Source: Aurantiochytrium sp. KH105 (taxonomy: Eukaryota > Sar > Bigyra > Thraustochytrida > Thraustochytriidae). From it: 64,000 nt of DNA. Under the pieces are notes generated by a model. The model worked only from the letters and a program-made list of their open reading frames with translations, was not told where the DNA came from and did no database searches. Both the position numbers and the translations under genes were made by a program. Positions 1-9,112 of the stretch are shown one piece after another (position 1 is the stretch's first letter; every line of letters begins with the position of its first letter). The stretch lies in assembly GCA_003116975.1 (NCBI GenBank), contig BGKB01000213.1, positions 1 to 64,000 of the forward strand, in the 5' to 3' direction.

Positions 1-872
1 TGTAAATGTAGAACGTAGTCCAGAGCGTAAAATAGAAAATGGTCTATTATAGGCCTCTTCATACTATCATTATAGGGCGGGGTGGCCGCAGCCAAATCTC
101 CACCACCCTGCGGACGGCCGCGACTTGAGCGGCGCCGGGCGGCTGACGGGGCTGGCCAGGCAGCGTGCACGCGGGGGAGGCAGACTGCGCTTTTGCCTCT
201 GCGCGCTCCCTGCCTTTCTCAGGCGTCTCTCGGCTTTGCGGCGCACTCTGTGGAGCGGAGAAGATTTGCTAGATTTTTAGTCGGTCGAAGCGTCAACACG
301 TGAGCAACGCTCGTCGCGCGAGGTCGCGGAAGCGGGCAGCGACCTGGAAAACGAGGTCTGAGAGACGGAGGGAGGTGTCTTTGCGAGCATTCTCAACTTT
401 TTTCCTTATCCCGGATCAAGGGAGTGCGTGAGTGGTCTCGAGGTTGTCGTCGTGTCGTCCGCCCACACATCTTGTTGTGGCCTGACCGATAAGACGTGTC
501 AGAACGAGGTTGGCCCGCGGCGCTTTCAAGGCCCCTGAACAGAGGAAAGACGCTACGGCACAACAAGGACGGGATATTTTCCGTGCAAGACAGCATCAAA
601 CAAAGCAAAGGACACGTGTACATCTCGATCATTCTGTGAAAGGATCGTGAGGCTCTTCTTGCTCGTGCTGTTTCGGTTGACTCTCTTTCTTTCCTTCTTT
701 AGTTCTTTCTTTTTGTACAATCGATCGATCGATCGATCGATCGGTCCGGGTGCTCCCTCTCCTCTATTTTTGGCTATTAGCCGAAGTGGGGCCAAATTTT
801 CTCGTGAGATCTCGCTTTGTTTTGTCTCCTCCACATTCTCTGCTCGTGCAAGATTTATTTAGTTTCAGAGCC
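1..872. other. upstream intergenic region
   Basis: No convincing coding frame is seen here. Short open frames on both strands lack recognisable domains. The stretch just before the gene at 873 is pyrimidine-rich and contains a GATC-type microsatellite at 721-742, so this is probably the promoter and 5' leader of that gene. Confidence 0.4.
721..742. repeat. (TCGA)n microsatellite
   Basis: Five and a half perfect copies of a self-complementary tetranucleotide, followed by a degenerate copy. It lies about 130 bp before the start codon at 873. Confidence 0.9.
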
Positions 873-1349
873 ATGGGTTGTGTTACTTCGACAGAGGACG
901 TCAAGGAAAGACATAATGTCGAGACGGAGGTTGGCGACGTCAAGTTCTATGGGCCGGCGCCATCGCAAAGCGCCCCCGCGTCAGCCCTCGTGCCGCTCCG
1001 GTACGATGTAGGCAAGATGTCGTCCTCTTCTCGCCAGCATAGTGCAGCCAATGACAGTCGCATGCGGAGACCGCCATCATCATCGACCATTCCAACGGGT
1101 GTAGCTTCCGGCGCAAGTCGTGGCCATGCTCCCTCGACAGGCTCTTCGTCGAATACGCCGCCCCCGATGCCCAAGACCCCGGGTCTCGTTCTCACCGGGG
1201 CTGAAGGTCCTGGCGTTGGCGGTATGCTTAGTCCCGGGGCGACCGCGCACCCTCCTCCCGGAAGCGAATTCAAAGACCGTGTTCAAAAGCAAGATACGAG
1301 CTCTTCTTCGCGACCATCAACCAATTCTGAGATGGTTGCTCTTTCCTGA
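873..1349 (+). CDS. small Ser/Pro-rich protein with N-terminal MGC acylation motif
   Basis: I do not recognise a family. The 158-residue product begins MGCVTS, a typical context for N-myristoylation at Gly2 and palmitoylation at Cys3, so it may be tethered to membrane. The rest is low complexity, rich in Ser, Pro, Gly and Thr, with no membrane segment and no obvious domain. The open frame extends upstream to 750, but the ATG at 873 gives the acylation motif and sits in a good context (GCCATGG), so I chose it. It ends convergently toward the WW-domain gene, with a minisatellite in between. It is probably real, as an exposed MGC start is unlikely by chance, but conservation has not been tested. 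Confidence 0.6.
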   Translation: MGCVTSTEDVKERHNVETEVGDVKFYGPAPSQSAPASALVPLRYDVGKMSSSSRQHSAANDSRMRRPPSSSTIPTGVASGASRGHAPSTGSSSNTPPPMPKTPGLVLTGAEGPGVGGMLSPGATAHPPPGSEFKDRVQKQDTSSSSRPSTNSEMVALS

Positions 1350-2632
1350 AGTGCAGGGCCACGAGGAACAAACAAGAAACGTGTATGCCCGCGCGCGCGA
1401 GAGAGAGAGAGAGAGAAGGAAAGAAGGTCGCTCGAGAACAATTTCGAACAAGTTCTCGAAAAGGAAAAGCAAAGTGGAAACGTCCGGGCGACCGCGCGCG
1501 GGCGCTCTTCGATAGTATACACTCATTCTGTCCTTCTTAACGCGACAAGGCCGTCGGCTTCTCTCTTTTGTTTAGGATCTCGACAAGAGGAGTAGCCTCT
1601 CGCAAGTGCAAACGCAAGCTATGCCGCAGCGGAAAGAATTCCAAAACAAAGAGCTCGCGCATGCAGACTAGACGACGTGAGGCCGGCTGCTAGCGCTCTG
1701 GCCAGTCAGTACATCACCTTGGAATTGCAATTGTCTGACTGGCTGTCTGTTTGTCTCTTCACCACCATCGTGCGCCTCGTTCTGCTCGCGTTCATTTTCT
1801 CATCTTATTGTAAAGTACAGCGCCACTAAAGCTCGAGATGTTAGCCAGTTTTTACGTTTGTCTTGTCGGTGATTCCACCCTCTAAAATAAATTACCAAGG
1901 TTGTTTTTCTCATTCTCTCTCTTGACAGCAAACTCTTTTGCCTACATTGATTGGCATGCACGCGAGGTGTGTGTCTTCCGCAAAATGAAAACAAAAATCA
2001 AGAGAGGTCAGGTTTGTATGGGGTGGGGTGACAGCATGCGTGCACGGGAGCAAATGCTTTGCGCAGACTGAAAGCAACGAATTCTTTGCGCAGACCGAAA
2101 GCAACAAATCCTTTGCGCAGACTGAAAGCAACGAATTCTCTGCGCAGACTGAAAGCAACGAATTCTTTGCGAAGACTGAAAGCAACGAATCCTTTGCGCA
2201 GACTGAAAGCAACGAATTCTTTGCGCAGACCGAAAGCAACAAATCCTTTGCGCAGACTGAAAGAAAAGAATTCTCTGCGCAGACTGAAAGCAACGAATTC
2301 TCTGCGCAGACTGAAAGCAACGAATTCTTTGCGAAGACTGAAAGCAACGAATCCTTTGCGCAGACTGAAAGCAACGAATTCTTTGCGCAGACGGAAAGCA
2401 ACGAATTCTCTGCGCAGACTGAAAGCAATAAATCCTTTGCGCAGACTGAAAGCAACGAATTCTTTACGTAGACTGAAAGCAACGAATCCTTTGCGCAGAC
2501 TGAAAACAACGAATTCTTTGCGCAGACTGAAAGCAACGAATTCTTTGCGCAGACTGAAAGCAACGCGCGAACGGAATGCACCCTTTCTGCGCAGGCTGTG
2601 CGGCTGTCCGCCGATTCCCAAAGTTCCCTGAT
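1350..2632. other. convergent intergenic region with minisatellite
   Basis: This lies between the 3' ends of the gene at 873-1349 and the WW-domain gene. It holds a GA dinucleotide run at 1399-1416, AT-richer sequence around 1790-2030, and a large 27-bp tandem array listed separately. No gene with recognisable content is seen. The long open frames over 1910-2640 in several frames are produced by the repeat. Confidence 0.5.
2057..2565. repeat. 27-bp minisatellite, about 19 units
   Basis: The array has nearly 19 tandem copies of a 27-bp unit with core gcgcagactgaaagcaacga followed by attctt or variants. Copies differ at a few positions (gcgcag/gcgaag, gactg/gaccg, aattct/aatcct/aaatcc). The variants show a higher-order pattern: a block of about five units near the left end recurs, slightly altered, in the next six. 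The period is divisible by three, so at least four of the six frames stay open and would encode nine-residue repeats. That makes frame openness uninformative. It lies about 68 bp past the stop of the WW-domain gene. Confidence 0.95.
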
Positions 2633-3541
2633 TCACCACGCGGATTTTGCCTTTTTTCGTTTCTTGGAGAGCCCAAGCTTCATTTGCACGCCAGAGAACT
2701 TTTGTTCCTCTTTTGGCGCCTTTGGTTGCTCTTCCTGTTTCTGTACAACATTCGAGTTTGTCTCGGATCGTCCAAGCCCTGAGACTGCTCCTTCTCCTTC
2801 TTCTTGCCCTTCTTGTCCCTTTGGCTTTTGGTGGCCAGCCTTTTGCTTGACGTAATCTATGTTGTCAATGGCTGGGTTGCTGCTCTCTTCAACTAGATCG
2901 AACTGCACCTTGCCTGATGGGACGTGCCAGAAATAGTAGCGCCCGGTGGCCTCGTCCTTCAAGAGCTTCCATCCGCGCGGAAGCACGACGCCAAGTGCTT
3001 CGGAGGCGTCGGGTCCCTTGCCTTTGAGTGGTGGTCGAGTCATGGCGCATCCAGAACTCAAATGTCGAAAAACTTTGGCAATCCTCGTTTCAGGCAAGGT
3101 CGCCGACGACGTGGACGAGGTCGTTGTCGTTGAGTGGCTCGCACTTGTCTCGATCATGTCTTCGATGGTCCACCCGCGAGGGGGCTGGACGAAGCTGGCC
3201 GCTTGGCCGGAGGAAGAGGACGAGGACGAGGACGATGAGGAGGAGTGTTGCTGACCTTGTGGTTGGTGATCTTGTTGTTGTTGGTTCTGCTGCTGTTGTT
3301 GCTGCTGCAGGTGGCGTCTTTCCTGTTGCTGCGCGGATTCCAAGATGAGCTTCTTCGCCTTGCGTTGGCGCACGAGCTCGAGGGTGTTGTCCTTGTCCTG
3401 CTCGCGCCGCAGGGTGTCGCGGGAGGCCTCGTCCCACGCCACGCCCCTCTCCGTGAGGTGGGACTGCGCCTGTTTCCGGGCGCGCTCCGCGGCCTCCTGC
3501 TCCGCGCGCCAGTCCGGCTGCTGCCGCCGCCGGCCCGCCAT
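2633..3541 (-). CDS. WW-domain protein with poly-Gln/poly-Ser linker
   Basis: The predicted 302-residue soluble protein is probably nuclear. Residues 1-90 are charged and helical, rich in Arg, Glu and Gln, followed by a Gln-rich tract and a run of twelve Ser. A WW-like domain sits at about residues 187-220 (LPRGWKLLKDEATGRYYFWH). It has the first conserved Trp and the aromatic pair, but Phe replaces the usual second Trp. The C-terminus is Lys-rich (KKRKKAKSAW), resembling a nuclear localisation signal. The architecture recalls splicing-associated WW proteins such as PQBP1, but I see no other diagnostic match. The frame is open upstream to 4111, over the ferredoxin gene on the other strand. 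I chose the ATG at 3541 because the sequence before it looks like GC-rich promoter. Confidence 0.75.
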   Translation of the reverse strand: MAGRRRQQPDWRAEQEAAERARKQAQSHLTERGVAWDEASRDTLRREQDKDNTLELVRQRKAKKLILESAQQQERRHLQQQQQQQNQQQQDHQPQGQQHSSSSSSSSSSSSGQAASFVQPPRGWTIEDMIETSASHSTTTTSSTSSATLPETRIAKVFRHLSSGCAMTRPPLKGKGPDASEALGVVLPRGWKLLKDEATGRYYFWHVPSGKVQFDLVEESSNPAIDNIDYVKQKAGHQKPKGQEGQEEGEGAVSGLGRSETNSNVVQKQEEQPKAPKEEQKFSGVQMKLGLSKKRKKAKSAW

Positions 3542-3890
3542 CTCCCGGCCGAGGCCCGCGTCCCGGCCGCCCTCGCTCGCTCCTCCCTCGCGCCGGGCAG
3601 GGGCGCTGCTCTGCTTCTTGTGCTTCTGCTTTTGCTCTGCTTGCTCTGCTTGCGTTCGCTCTGCTTGCTGTGCTTGTGCTTGCTCTCGGCTGCCTGCTCC
3701 TTTCTGTCTCTCTTTCTCCTTCTCTCTGCCTGCCTGCCGATCGATGCCTGCAGAGATGACGAGCCTCGGCAGGCAGGCGAGCAGGCAGACCCCGAGCGCG
3801 CCAGCGAGCGCGAGCAGACCAAGCCGCGTGCAGCAGCGCCCCGGGCCGGGCAGCCGCGCAGCCGGGCAGCAGAGGCAGGGCAGGGCCGCG
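3542..3890. promoter_or_regulatory. candidate bidirectional promoter region
   Basis: This 349-bp GC- and pyrimidine-rich spacer separates the divergent starts of the WW-domain gene and the ferredoxin gene. Both chosen ATGs face away from it. No specific binding motif can be named. Open frames crossing it on both strands are compositionally biased and are judged non-coding. The assignment is inferred from gene orientation only. Confidence 0.4.
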
Positions 3891-4655
3891 ATGATCGCAG
3901 CTGCGCGCGTGTCGGCGCGCGTCTCCCGCGCACGGAGAGGCACGGCTGCCGCCGGGCTGGCGACCCTGGCGAGGGCGACGCCGCTGCAGCCCACGGCGAC
4001 GAGGTCGCGGGCGAGGGCCTGGGCGACCGCGAAGCCACGGGCTTGCGACGGGTGGAGTTCTGCGGCCACATGGACGAAGACGGCAGGACTGGCGTCTTCA
4101 ACGAAGAGCACCGCAACAGACTATCTGGTGAACGAGCGCGGACTTTCCGAGGCGCAAGCCACGGCTGTCCTCAAGGCGCTCAAGGATTCGGGCGCCGGAT
4201 CCTCGGACGGGACTCTCAAACAGGTGGCCAAGAGCATTGACGACAGCTCCTTGCAAGCTCTAGTTAAGGCGGTCGACGACATTGCCGAGCGCGACACGGC
4301 GCGCAACGCTCTCGCGCCGGCTTCAGTCGAGGTCACCGTTCCTCGTGACGGATACACCTTTACAATCGAGGGTCGCGAGGGAGACTCGCTTCAGTCGCTC
4401 GTCGAGCATGGTACTGAGCTTGCAGACTATATGGAGTGCGCCTGCCAGGGTCAACTCATGTGCTCCACGTGCCATGTGTACGTTGACGAGGAGAGTCTTG
4501 CGCAGATGGACCCGCCTGACGACTATGAACAAGACATGATTGATATTGCCTATGAGCCACGCGACAATTCTCGTCTTGGCTGTCAGCTTAAACTCCGCGC
4601 CGACTCGTTGCTCAAGGTCCAAATTCCCGATAGCTCCAATAATTACTTTAATTAA
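3891..4655 (+). CDS. mitochondrial adrenodoxin-type [2Fe-2S] ferredoxin
   Basis: This is a vertebrate/adrenodoxin-type ferredoxin of the FDX1/Yah1 family, which passes electrons from ferredoxin reductase to iron-sulfur cluster assembly and related mitochondrial reactions. Cluster ligands are Cys185, Cys191, Cys194 and Cys231, spaced C-X5-C-X2-C-X36-C as in the family, within ACQGQLMCSTC and LGCQL. The N-terminus from the chosen ATG (MIAAARVSARVSRARRG) is Arg/Ala-rich without acidic residues, a good mitochondrial presequence. Between presequence and ferredoxin fold lies an extra segment, about residues 75-140, predicted helical (YLVNERGLSEAQATAVLKAL and following). It makes the 254-residue protein longer than usual. 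The frame is open further upstream, but the presequence supports this start. Confidence 0.92.
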   Translation: MIAAARVSARVSRARRGTAAAGLATLARATPLQPTATRSRARAWATAKPRACDGWSSAATWTKTAGLASSTKSTATDYLVNERGLSEAQATAVLKALKDSGAGSSDGTLKQVAKSIDDSSLQALVKAVDDIAERDTARNALAPASVEVTVPRDGYTFTIEGREGDSLQSLVEHGTELADYMECACQGQLMCSTCHVYVDEESLAQMDPPDDYEQDMIDIAYEPRDNSRLGCQLKLRADSLLKVQIPDSSNNYFN

Positions 4656-4959
4656 TCATGTCCGTCTTTGTCCTCTCTGAGAAAAATAGAGAGATCCTGT
4701 ATCTGGGTGACACAAGGGCTTGCTGCAAGATGCAAGACAAGACAAGACAAGACAAGACACAGTAAAGCCAGGGGGGCGGCGATCCTGAGACAATGCAAAT
4801 GTGTATACGTATACACATATGCCCAAGCCTGCTAATGCTACTCTTCTTGCTACTACAACTTCGCAAGATCAAGCTTGTCAAGGTCCTCTTGATACAAAAG
4901 AATCCGTACAGAATTTTTTTGTGTGAAAATGTTTTTTGTGAGACTTGATTGATTCTCGT
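4656..4959. other. convergent intergenic spacer with CAAGA microsatellite
   Basis: The spacer lies between the 3' ends of the ferredoxin and chaperonin-like genes. It carries a pentanucleotide CAAGA array at 4733-4759 and an imperfect inverted stretch of gtatacgtatac type near 4803-4815. No coding content is seen. Confidence 0.5.
4733..4759. repeat. (CAAGA)n microsatellite
   Basis: About five tandem copies of CAAGA lie in the 3' flank of the ferredoxin gene. Confidence 0.9.
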
Positions 4960-6720
4960 TCATTTCTTCGCAACGTTGGCTCCTAGAATGAGTGCGTCCA
5001 CGCGAAGAGTCTGTTCTAAAAAACTCACAAGACGTTCAAGTTGGCGGATCTTGAGAGCCACCGGCTCGCGACGACCAGCACTGTCTCTGCCAGGACTGTC
5101 AATACTTGTTTCCTTGAGCGCCCACTGACCAGCAGCGTCCCAGCGAATGCAGGTAAACATCTCTTGCTCTGAGAGCTCGGCGCGCCTAAGCTTGACTTCC
5201 AACTTTTGACGAGCGTCGTGAGGCACGAGCGCCAGTGGAATAGCCCGTGCCGCCGCTCGCAGTACGGAGAGGACTGCGTTGGCCTCAAACGTGTTCCTTT
5301 TGAGCGATGCTGATGTTGACATGGATGCGAGTACGCTCGCAAGAGCCGATTCCCAGGCAGCCCCGACGGCGACCAAGTTGTGGCCTAAAGTATGGTGTGC
5401 CTGACGACTGGTATCCTTCATGCTTGCTTCAAATTCCTTGGCCCACAGTGCCACGAGACGAGCAGCGCGCGCAAGCGATGCCGCGTACTCTTTGGCGAGA
5501 CCAAGGGTTGGACCATGGACGAGAACTTGGCCGCAAGAGATTTCCGAGGATGCGGGTCCGGCCTTGATCCCCTCGATCAGCACGCAAATTGACCCTCCAA
5601 TGCGCGTTTCCGCGGCGCGCGCGGCTCTGCCCACAAAACGGCTAAAGGGGCTCGTCGTCGAGACACTCGCGGACTCGCTCAGGAGAGAAAACACGCTTGT
5701 ATCAACGATTGGGGTCGTGCCTGCAAGGGCACAAAGATCTCGCGCTTCAGATTCGCTCACTGCCTGAACGACGAGAATACCAAGCCTCTCGCAGGTATCG
5801 AGGGCGACCTGGTGCAGAACTTTGGTGCACACGAGGAGGTTGACTTGTGCGCGCGTATGCAAGAGCTCAAGATTCGCTACAGTGCGAGCTGCAGAATATG
5901 CGACGGCGTGTTCAAGGCTTTCTGCCGAGTCGACGTAGACTGCAGCATTGTCGCGGGCTTCAATCGCGGCCAGAGCGCACAGCCACACCGTGAAGCGTGC
6001 CTGACGCACCTCTTGTGTCCGTGCAGAGCCTTGTTGTGCTTCGATGCGATACATGGGTGGGCGGCTGAGAGCGAAAGCAGAGACGCCAAGGACCTGCGGG
6101 CCCCGTTGGCCGATACATGGTACGAGGAGGCGATCGGCAGTTGACGCGGCGCTCCAAGCGGCTGCGCCGAGACCACCGCAGTTGGAGGCAGCACCAGCAA
6201 TCCACTTGACTAGCGCTTCGACGAGAGCACGTTCTTGTTGGGGCGGAAACTGTCCTTGAAGTGCAGAAGCTGCGACCTGAGCAACGCCGGTGGTGGCATT
6301 CGGTGGCGCAACAGCATTGCAGCGAAGCGCAGTCTCATGCACGAGGTGGTGCCACGCGGAGCCTGCGCGAAGCTCACGAAGAGCGCGAGCAAGGCGCACA
6401 CAGGCACCATCCGAGAGATGTAAGTCTGTCATTTCTTGCAGCGCGGCAGCGGCCATGATCCCAAGTGTAGACGCCCCATCGCCGGCTTCGCGCTCAAGGG
6501 CCTTGATTTCGATCAGTAAGAGGTGAAGTTCGGGAGGAATGGTGGATTTACGCGGGAAAAGGCCGTCAAGGCCGGCCTTGCCGCTCTTGGTGACTTTGAG
6601 CTGGTTTGTGATTGTGGAGACGATGAGATGGTCGCGACCGAAAGGGCCAAAGCTCGAGGTCAAGAGTGCGCCCACGGGATGCGCTTCCTGTGCAGAGGCA
6701 GAGACGAAGCGCGCGCTCAT
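4960..6720 (-). CDS. TCP-1/Cpn60-like chaperonin, BBS6 (MKKS)-like candidate
   Basis: The 586-residue protein matches group II chaperonins in length and in landmark segments. SSFGPFGRDHLIVS at residues 22-35 corresponds to the N-terminal 'SLGPKG' strand, and REAGDGASTLGIMAA to the 'EVGDGTTS' nucleotide loop. The usual 'TNDGATIL' loop is replaced by VTKSGKAGL, so the residues for ATP binding and hydrolysis are eroded. Such degeneration, with a length near 570, is typical of the BBSome-assembly chaperonins MKKS/BBS6, BBS10 and BBS12 rather than CCT subunits; MKKS is my best guess. The ATG at 6720 places the fold start at the expected distance. It overlaps by four bases (ATGA) the stop of the twin-CX9C gene upstream on the same strand. 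Subtype is uncertain; chaperonin-fold membership is fairly safe. Confidence 0.75.
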   Translation of the reverse strand: MSARFVSASAQEAHPVGALLTSSFGPFGRDHLIVSTITNQLKVTKSGKAGLDGLFPRKSTIPPELHLLLIEIKALEREAGDGASTLGIMAAAALQEMTDLHLSDGACVRLARALRELRAGSAWHHLVHETALRCNAVAPPNATTGVAQVAASALQGQFPPQQERALVEALVKWIAGAASNCGGLGAAAWSAASTADRLLVPCIGQRGPQVLGVSAFALSRPPMYRIEAQQGSARTQEVRQARFTVWLCALAAIEARDNAAVYVDSAESLEHAVAYSAARTVANLELLHTRAQVNLLVCTKVLHQVALDTCERLGILVVQAVSESEARDLCALAGTTPIVDTSVFSLLSESASVSTTSPFSRFVGRAARAAETRIGGSICVLIEGIKAGPASSEISCGQVLVHGPTLGLAKEYAASLARAARLVALWAKEFEASMKDTSRQAHHTLGHNLVAVGAAWESALASVLASMSTSASLKRNTFEANAVLSVLRAAARAIPLALVPHDARQKLEVKLRRAELSEQEMFTCIRWDAAGQWALKETSIDSPGRDSAGRREPVALKIRQLERLVSFLEQTLRVDALILGANVAKK

Positions 6721-7022
6721 TCTTTCTTTTCGTTTGCCTCGCGTTCCTGCTTTTGCTGTTGGACCCAGGCCTTGCGGCAGTCGACGTATCTGTGTTTTAG
6801 ATCTTGCGCGTGAGTTCGTTTGTACTTTTTGGGCGCTGCTGATAGGATTATTGGCAGAGATGTTTTGACAATGATTACTTACAGGGACCGTTCGCTCTCG
6901 CAGTATTCCTCGTACTCCTCGGGCTCCTTGCCACCGTACTTTGTGGCGCAACGAATGTAGGCGTCAAGCTGCTCGCCACAAGGGTCGTCGGTCCACCGTG
7001 GGCTCGAGGCGTTTGCGCCCAT
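6717..7022 (-). CDS. twin CX9C (CHCH) mitochondrial intermembrane-space protein, COX23/CHCHD7-like
   Basis: This is a two-exon gene. Exon 1 runs 7022 to 6883 and exon 2 runs 6789 to 6717, with a 93-bp intron at 6790-6882 starting GTAAGT and ending CAG. The 70-residue product has two perfect CX9C motifs, CGEQLDAYIRC and CESERSLYVDC, followed by RKAW. That is the disulfide-locked CHCH helical hairpin imported by Mia40 and used in cytochrome-oxidase assembly. The 'C-R-[RK]-x-W' tail resembles CHCHD7/COX23, but other small CX9C proteins are possible. The second motif is only completed by splicing, which strongly supports the intron. The ATG at 7022 is in GCCATGG context. Its stop codon TGA overlaps the ATG of the chaperonin-like gene. 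Confidence 0.88.
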
Positions 7023-7039
7023 GGCGAGAGGTCTGCAGG

Positions 7040-7073
7040 CAAGCAAGCGAACAAGCAAGCAAGCAAGCAAGCA
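7040..7073. repeat. (AAGC)n microsatellite
   Basis: A tetranucleotide array with one interruption, immediately upstream of the twin-CX9C start codon. It may fall in that gene's 5' leader. Confidence 0.85.
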
Positions 7074-9064
7074 CGTCAGTCACGTCGGGGCACGCTCGCG
7101 CTGCCCGATCTCCTGCGCTTGCGCGGCACCGTTTGTTCGGGCGGCGAGCGTGGCGCGCGGCAGCAAGCTGAGACTGATTGGTCGCAGGAAGGATTCTTTT
7201 TTTGATTTCTCTCGATTTCTTCTTTTTATTTTTCCGAGCTATTTCTTTCCCGAGATCGATTCAATCAAGTGGTCGCAGGCATCGGCGGTGCCAAAGAAGA
7301 ATGTAAAAGGGTTGAAGAGGCTACTGCGACGAGGGATGCGAGGTATGGAGACAGTAGAGTTTGTCAAACCGTTTTTCATTCAAACTGACTGAGAAATTAT
7401 CTAATATTCATGTCCACAGAGACCGAACTTGGACGGAGGATCAAGCTTCGTGCTTTAGATGAGTGGCGCAAAGTCGACGATAGATTACTTCAAGTCTATT
7501 TAGGCCTCGTACGAGTCAGACTTTTGCAAACCAGTTTTTTAGAAATGGATCTTGAATACTTGTAGCAGAATTGTGAGTACAAGTTGACGGTAATTCCCTC
7601 AGAGAACAAAATGAATAAAAAGAAGAATTTGATTTCGCTTCACGTGAAAGGACTTCCGCTTCGTGACTAGCACGATAAAACGGGAAAGAAGATTGTAAGC
7701 TTCTCACACGCTGCTGCTCGGAAAATGCTTTAAAGTTTGGTGTATTTTGGGTCTGCCGGCTTTCGGCATCGACTTGGTCGCTGCCTCGGCTTAATGGTCC
7801 CAGATCGTTAGCCTGGTCCATCTTAAGTAAGTAGGTTTGTGATTGTGCTAGTTTATTTCGGGTGCGGGTCCAGGCTCGGGACGGACTCGTGCCGCGGCCT
7901 TGTGCTGGTGGTCCCCAACTCCGCACGTTCCCATGGCGCGGGTCAATGCGTTGTTCCTGCGTCGTGCACCTTCAATGATCTTTATCGGATAGCTGGATCG
8001 CTTAGAGCAGCTTCCCTCCTGACATTAGATCTTTGGGAAGGTCCACTTCTTGATTGTGGCCCTACAGGTACATGGATCGGGCTATAGCGGACAGAGCGTG
8101 AGCTCCAGGCAAGTAGCGCAAAGTCGCCGTCTGAGTCCATCAAAGTCTCATAGAGGGTAATTCGAATCAAACAGCGACACGTAAAGGCGTATTGACACTC
8201 TTCATGACTTCAAGGTGGTCTGCATCTGGAATGTGGCAAATGAACCTTGCGGATAGATGCCGTCAAGTGTTGAAAGATCCACTGTCAGGAGAAAGCTAGA
8301 ACATCTGCTCCGAGCAATGCAGTAAAGAGCGTGGCGGTGACCTGTCGATCGGCCTATTCTTCTGTTCCTGATAAGCGGGGGAAAGAGAGAGAGGTTGAGA
8401 ACTGAACATGGATAGTCAATGGCAGGGCCCAAGGGGTAATTGTAATTGCCTCCTGCCCCAATCAGGAAATACCTGCAGGTACTTCGTTTCCACTTACCGC
8501 CTTAGTCAGTCTGTCAACCCGTCAGTGCCTGCGATGCAGAGCGCTCCAGATTTCGCTTCACTTCGTTGTTTCGACGTCTTCAGGAGCACAAGCGACGAGA
8601 AAGATCTCCTTCTCCGACTTGGCTGGCTCGCTCGTTGTATCTCCGACATCTTACACGTGGGCTGTCACGGAGAGCGTACTCTGGCTGTCTGACTGGGCTG
8701 TCTGCAGTGCGTGGCGGCTGCAGCTGCAGCTGCACTGTTGCTTGCCGCGGGCCCGTCGAGGGCGCCCACCACGGCTGTGCCTTTGTGCCGGTCGCCATGG
8801 TCGCTGCGAACTTGGGACCACGATGACGCCTCGTCGCCCGCGGGACTCCCCCCAGGGCCCCCCTCCCTGTCCGCGGCAAGCACGCGCCGCGCCGGATGCA
8901 GAGGGGTACCGCGCAAGTCCTCCGTCCGCCGCCTTGCGCGCCCAGCTGAATCCCTGCGGCGCTCTCTCCGCGCCTACCCCTCCTTCGCCCCCGGCCGCCG
9001 CAGCCGCATTGCCGTGCCGCAAGCATGCGATTCTTGTTCTTGCCAGCAGCCCGTGGCCGCTCTG

Positions 9065-9112
9065 GCTCCGCGTCTCCGCGTCTCCGCGGCTCCGCGTCTC
9101 CGCGGCTCCGCG
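9065..9112. repeat. 9-bp tandem repeat in GC-rich spacer
   Basis: About five copies of a CTCCGCG-plus-two-base unit (CTCCGCGTC or CTCCGCGGC) within the GC-rich gap upstream of the SulP gene. Confidence 0.8.

Noticed and set aside
2057-2565. CRISPR-like array
   Set aside because: Units are directly contiguous 27-mers with no unique spacers, and the genome is eukaryotic.
1910-2639. Several long repeat-containing frames on both strands, encoding nine-residue repeats
   Set aside because: They exist in at least four frames because the 27-bp unit is divisible by three; no frame has distinctive coding evidence.
3154-4240. Long frames on both strands overlapping the WW/ferredoxin upstream region
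   Set aside because: They are antisense or upstream extensions in GC-rich sequence, and lack domains beyond the two real genes.
7516-7926. 136-codon minus-strand frame
   Set aside because: No ATG-supported start, no domain and ordinary length for chance in this composition.
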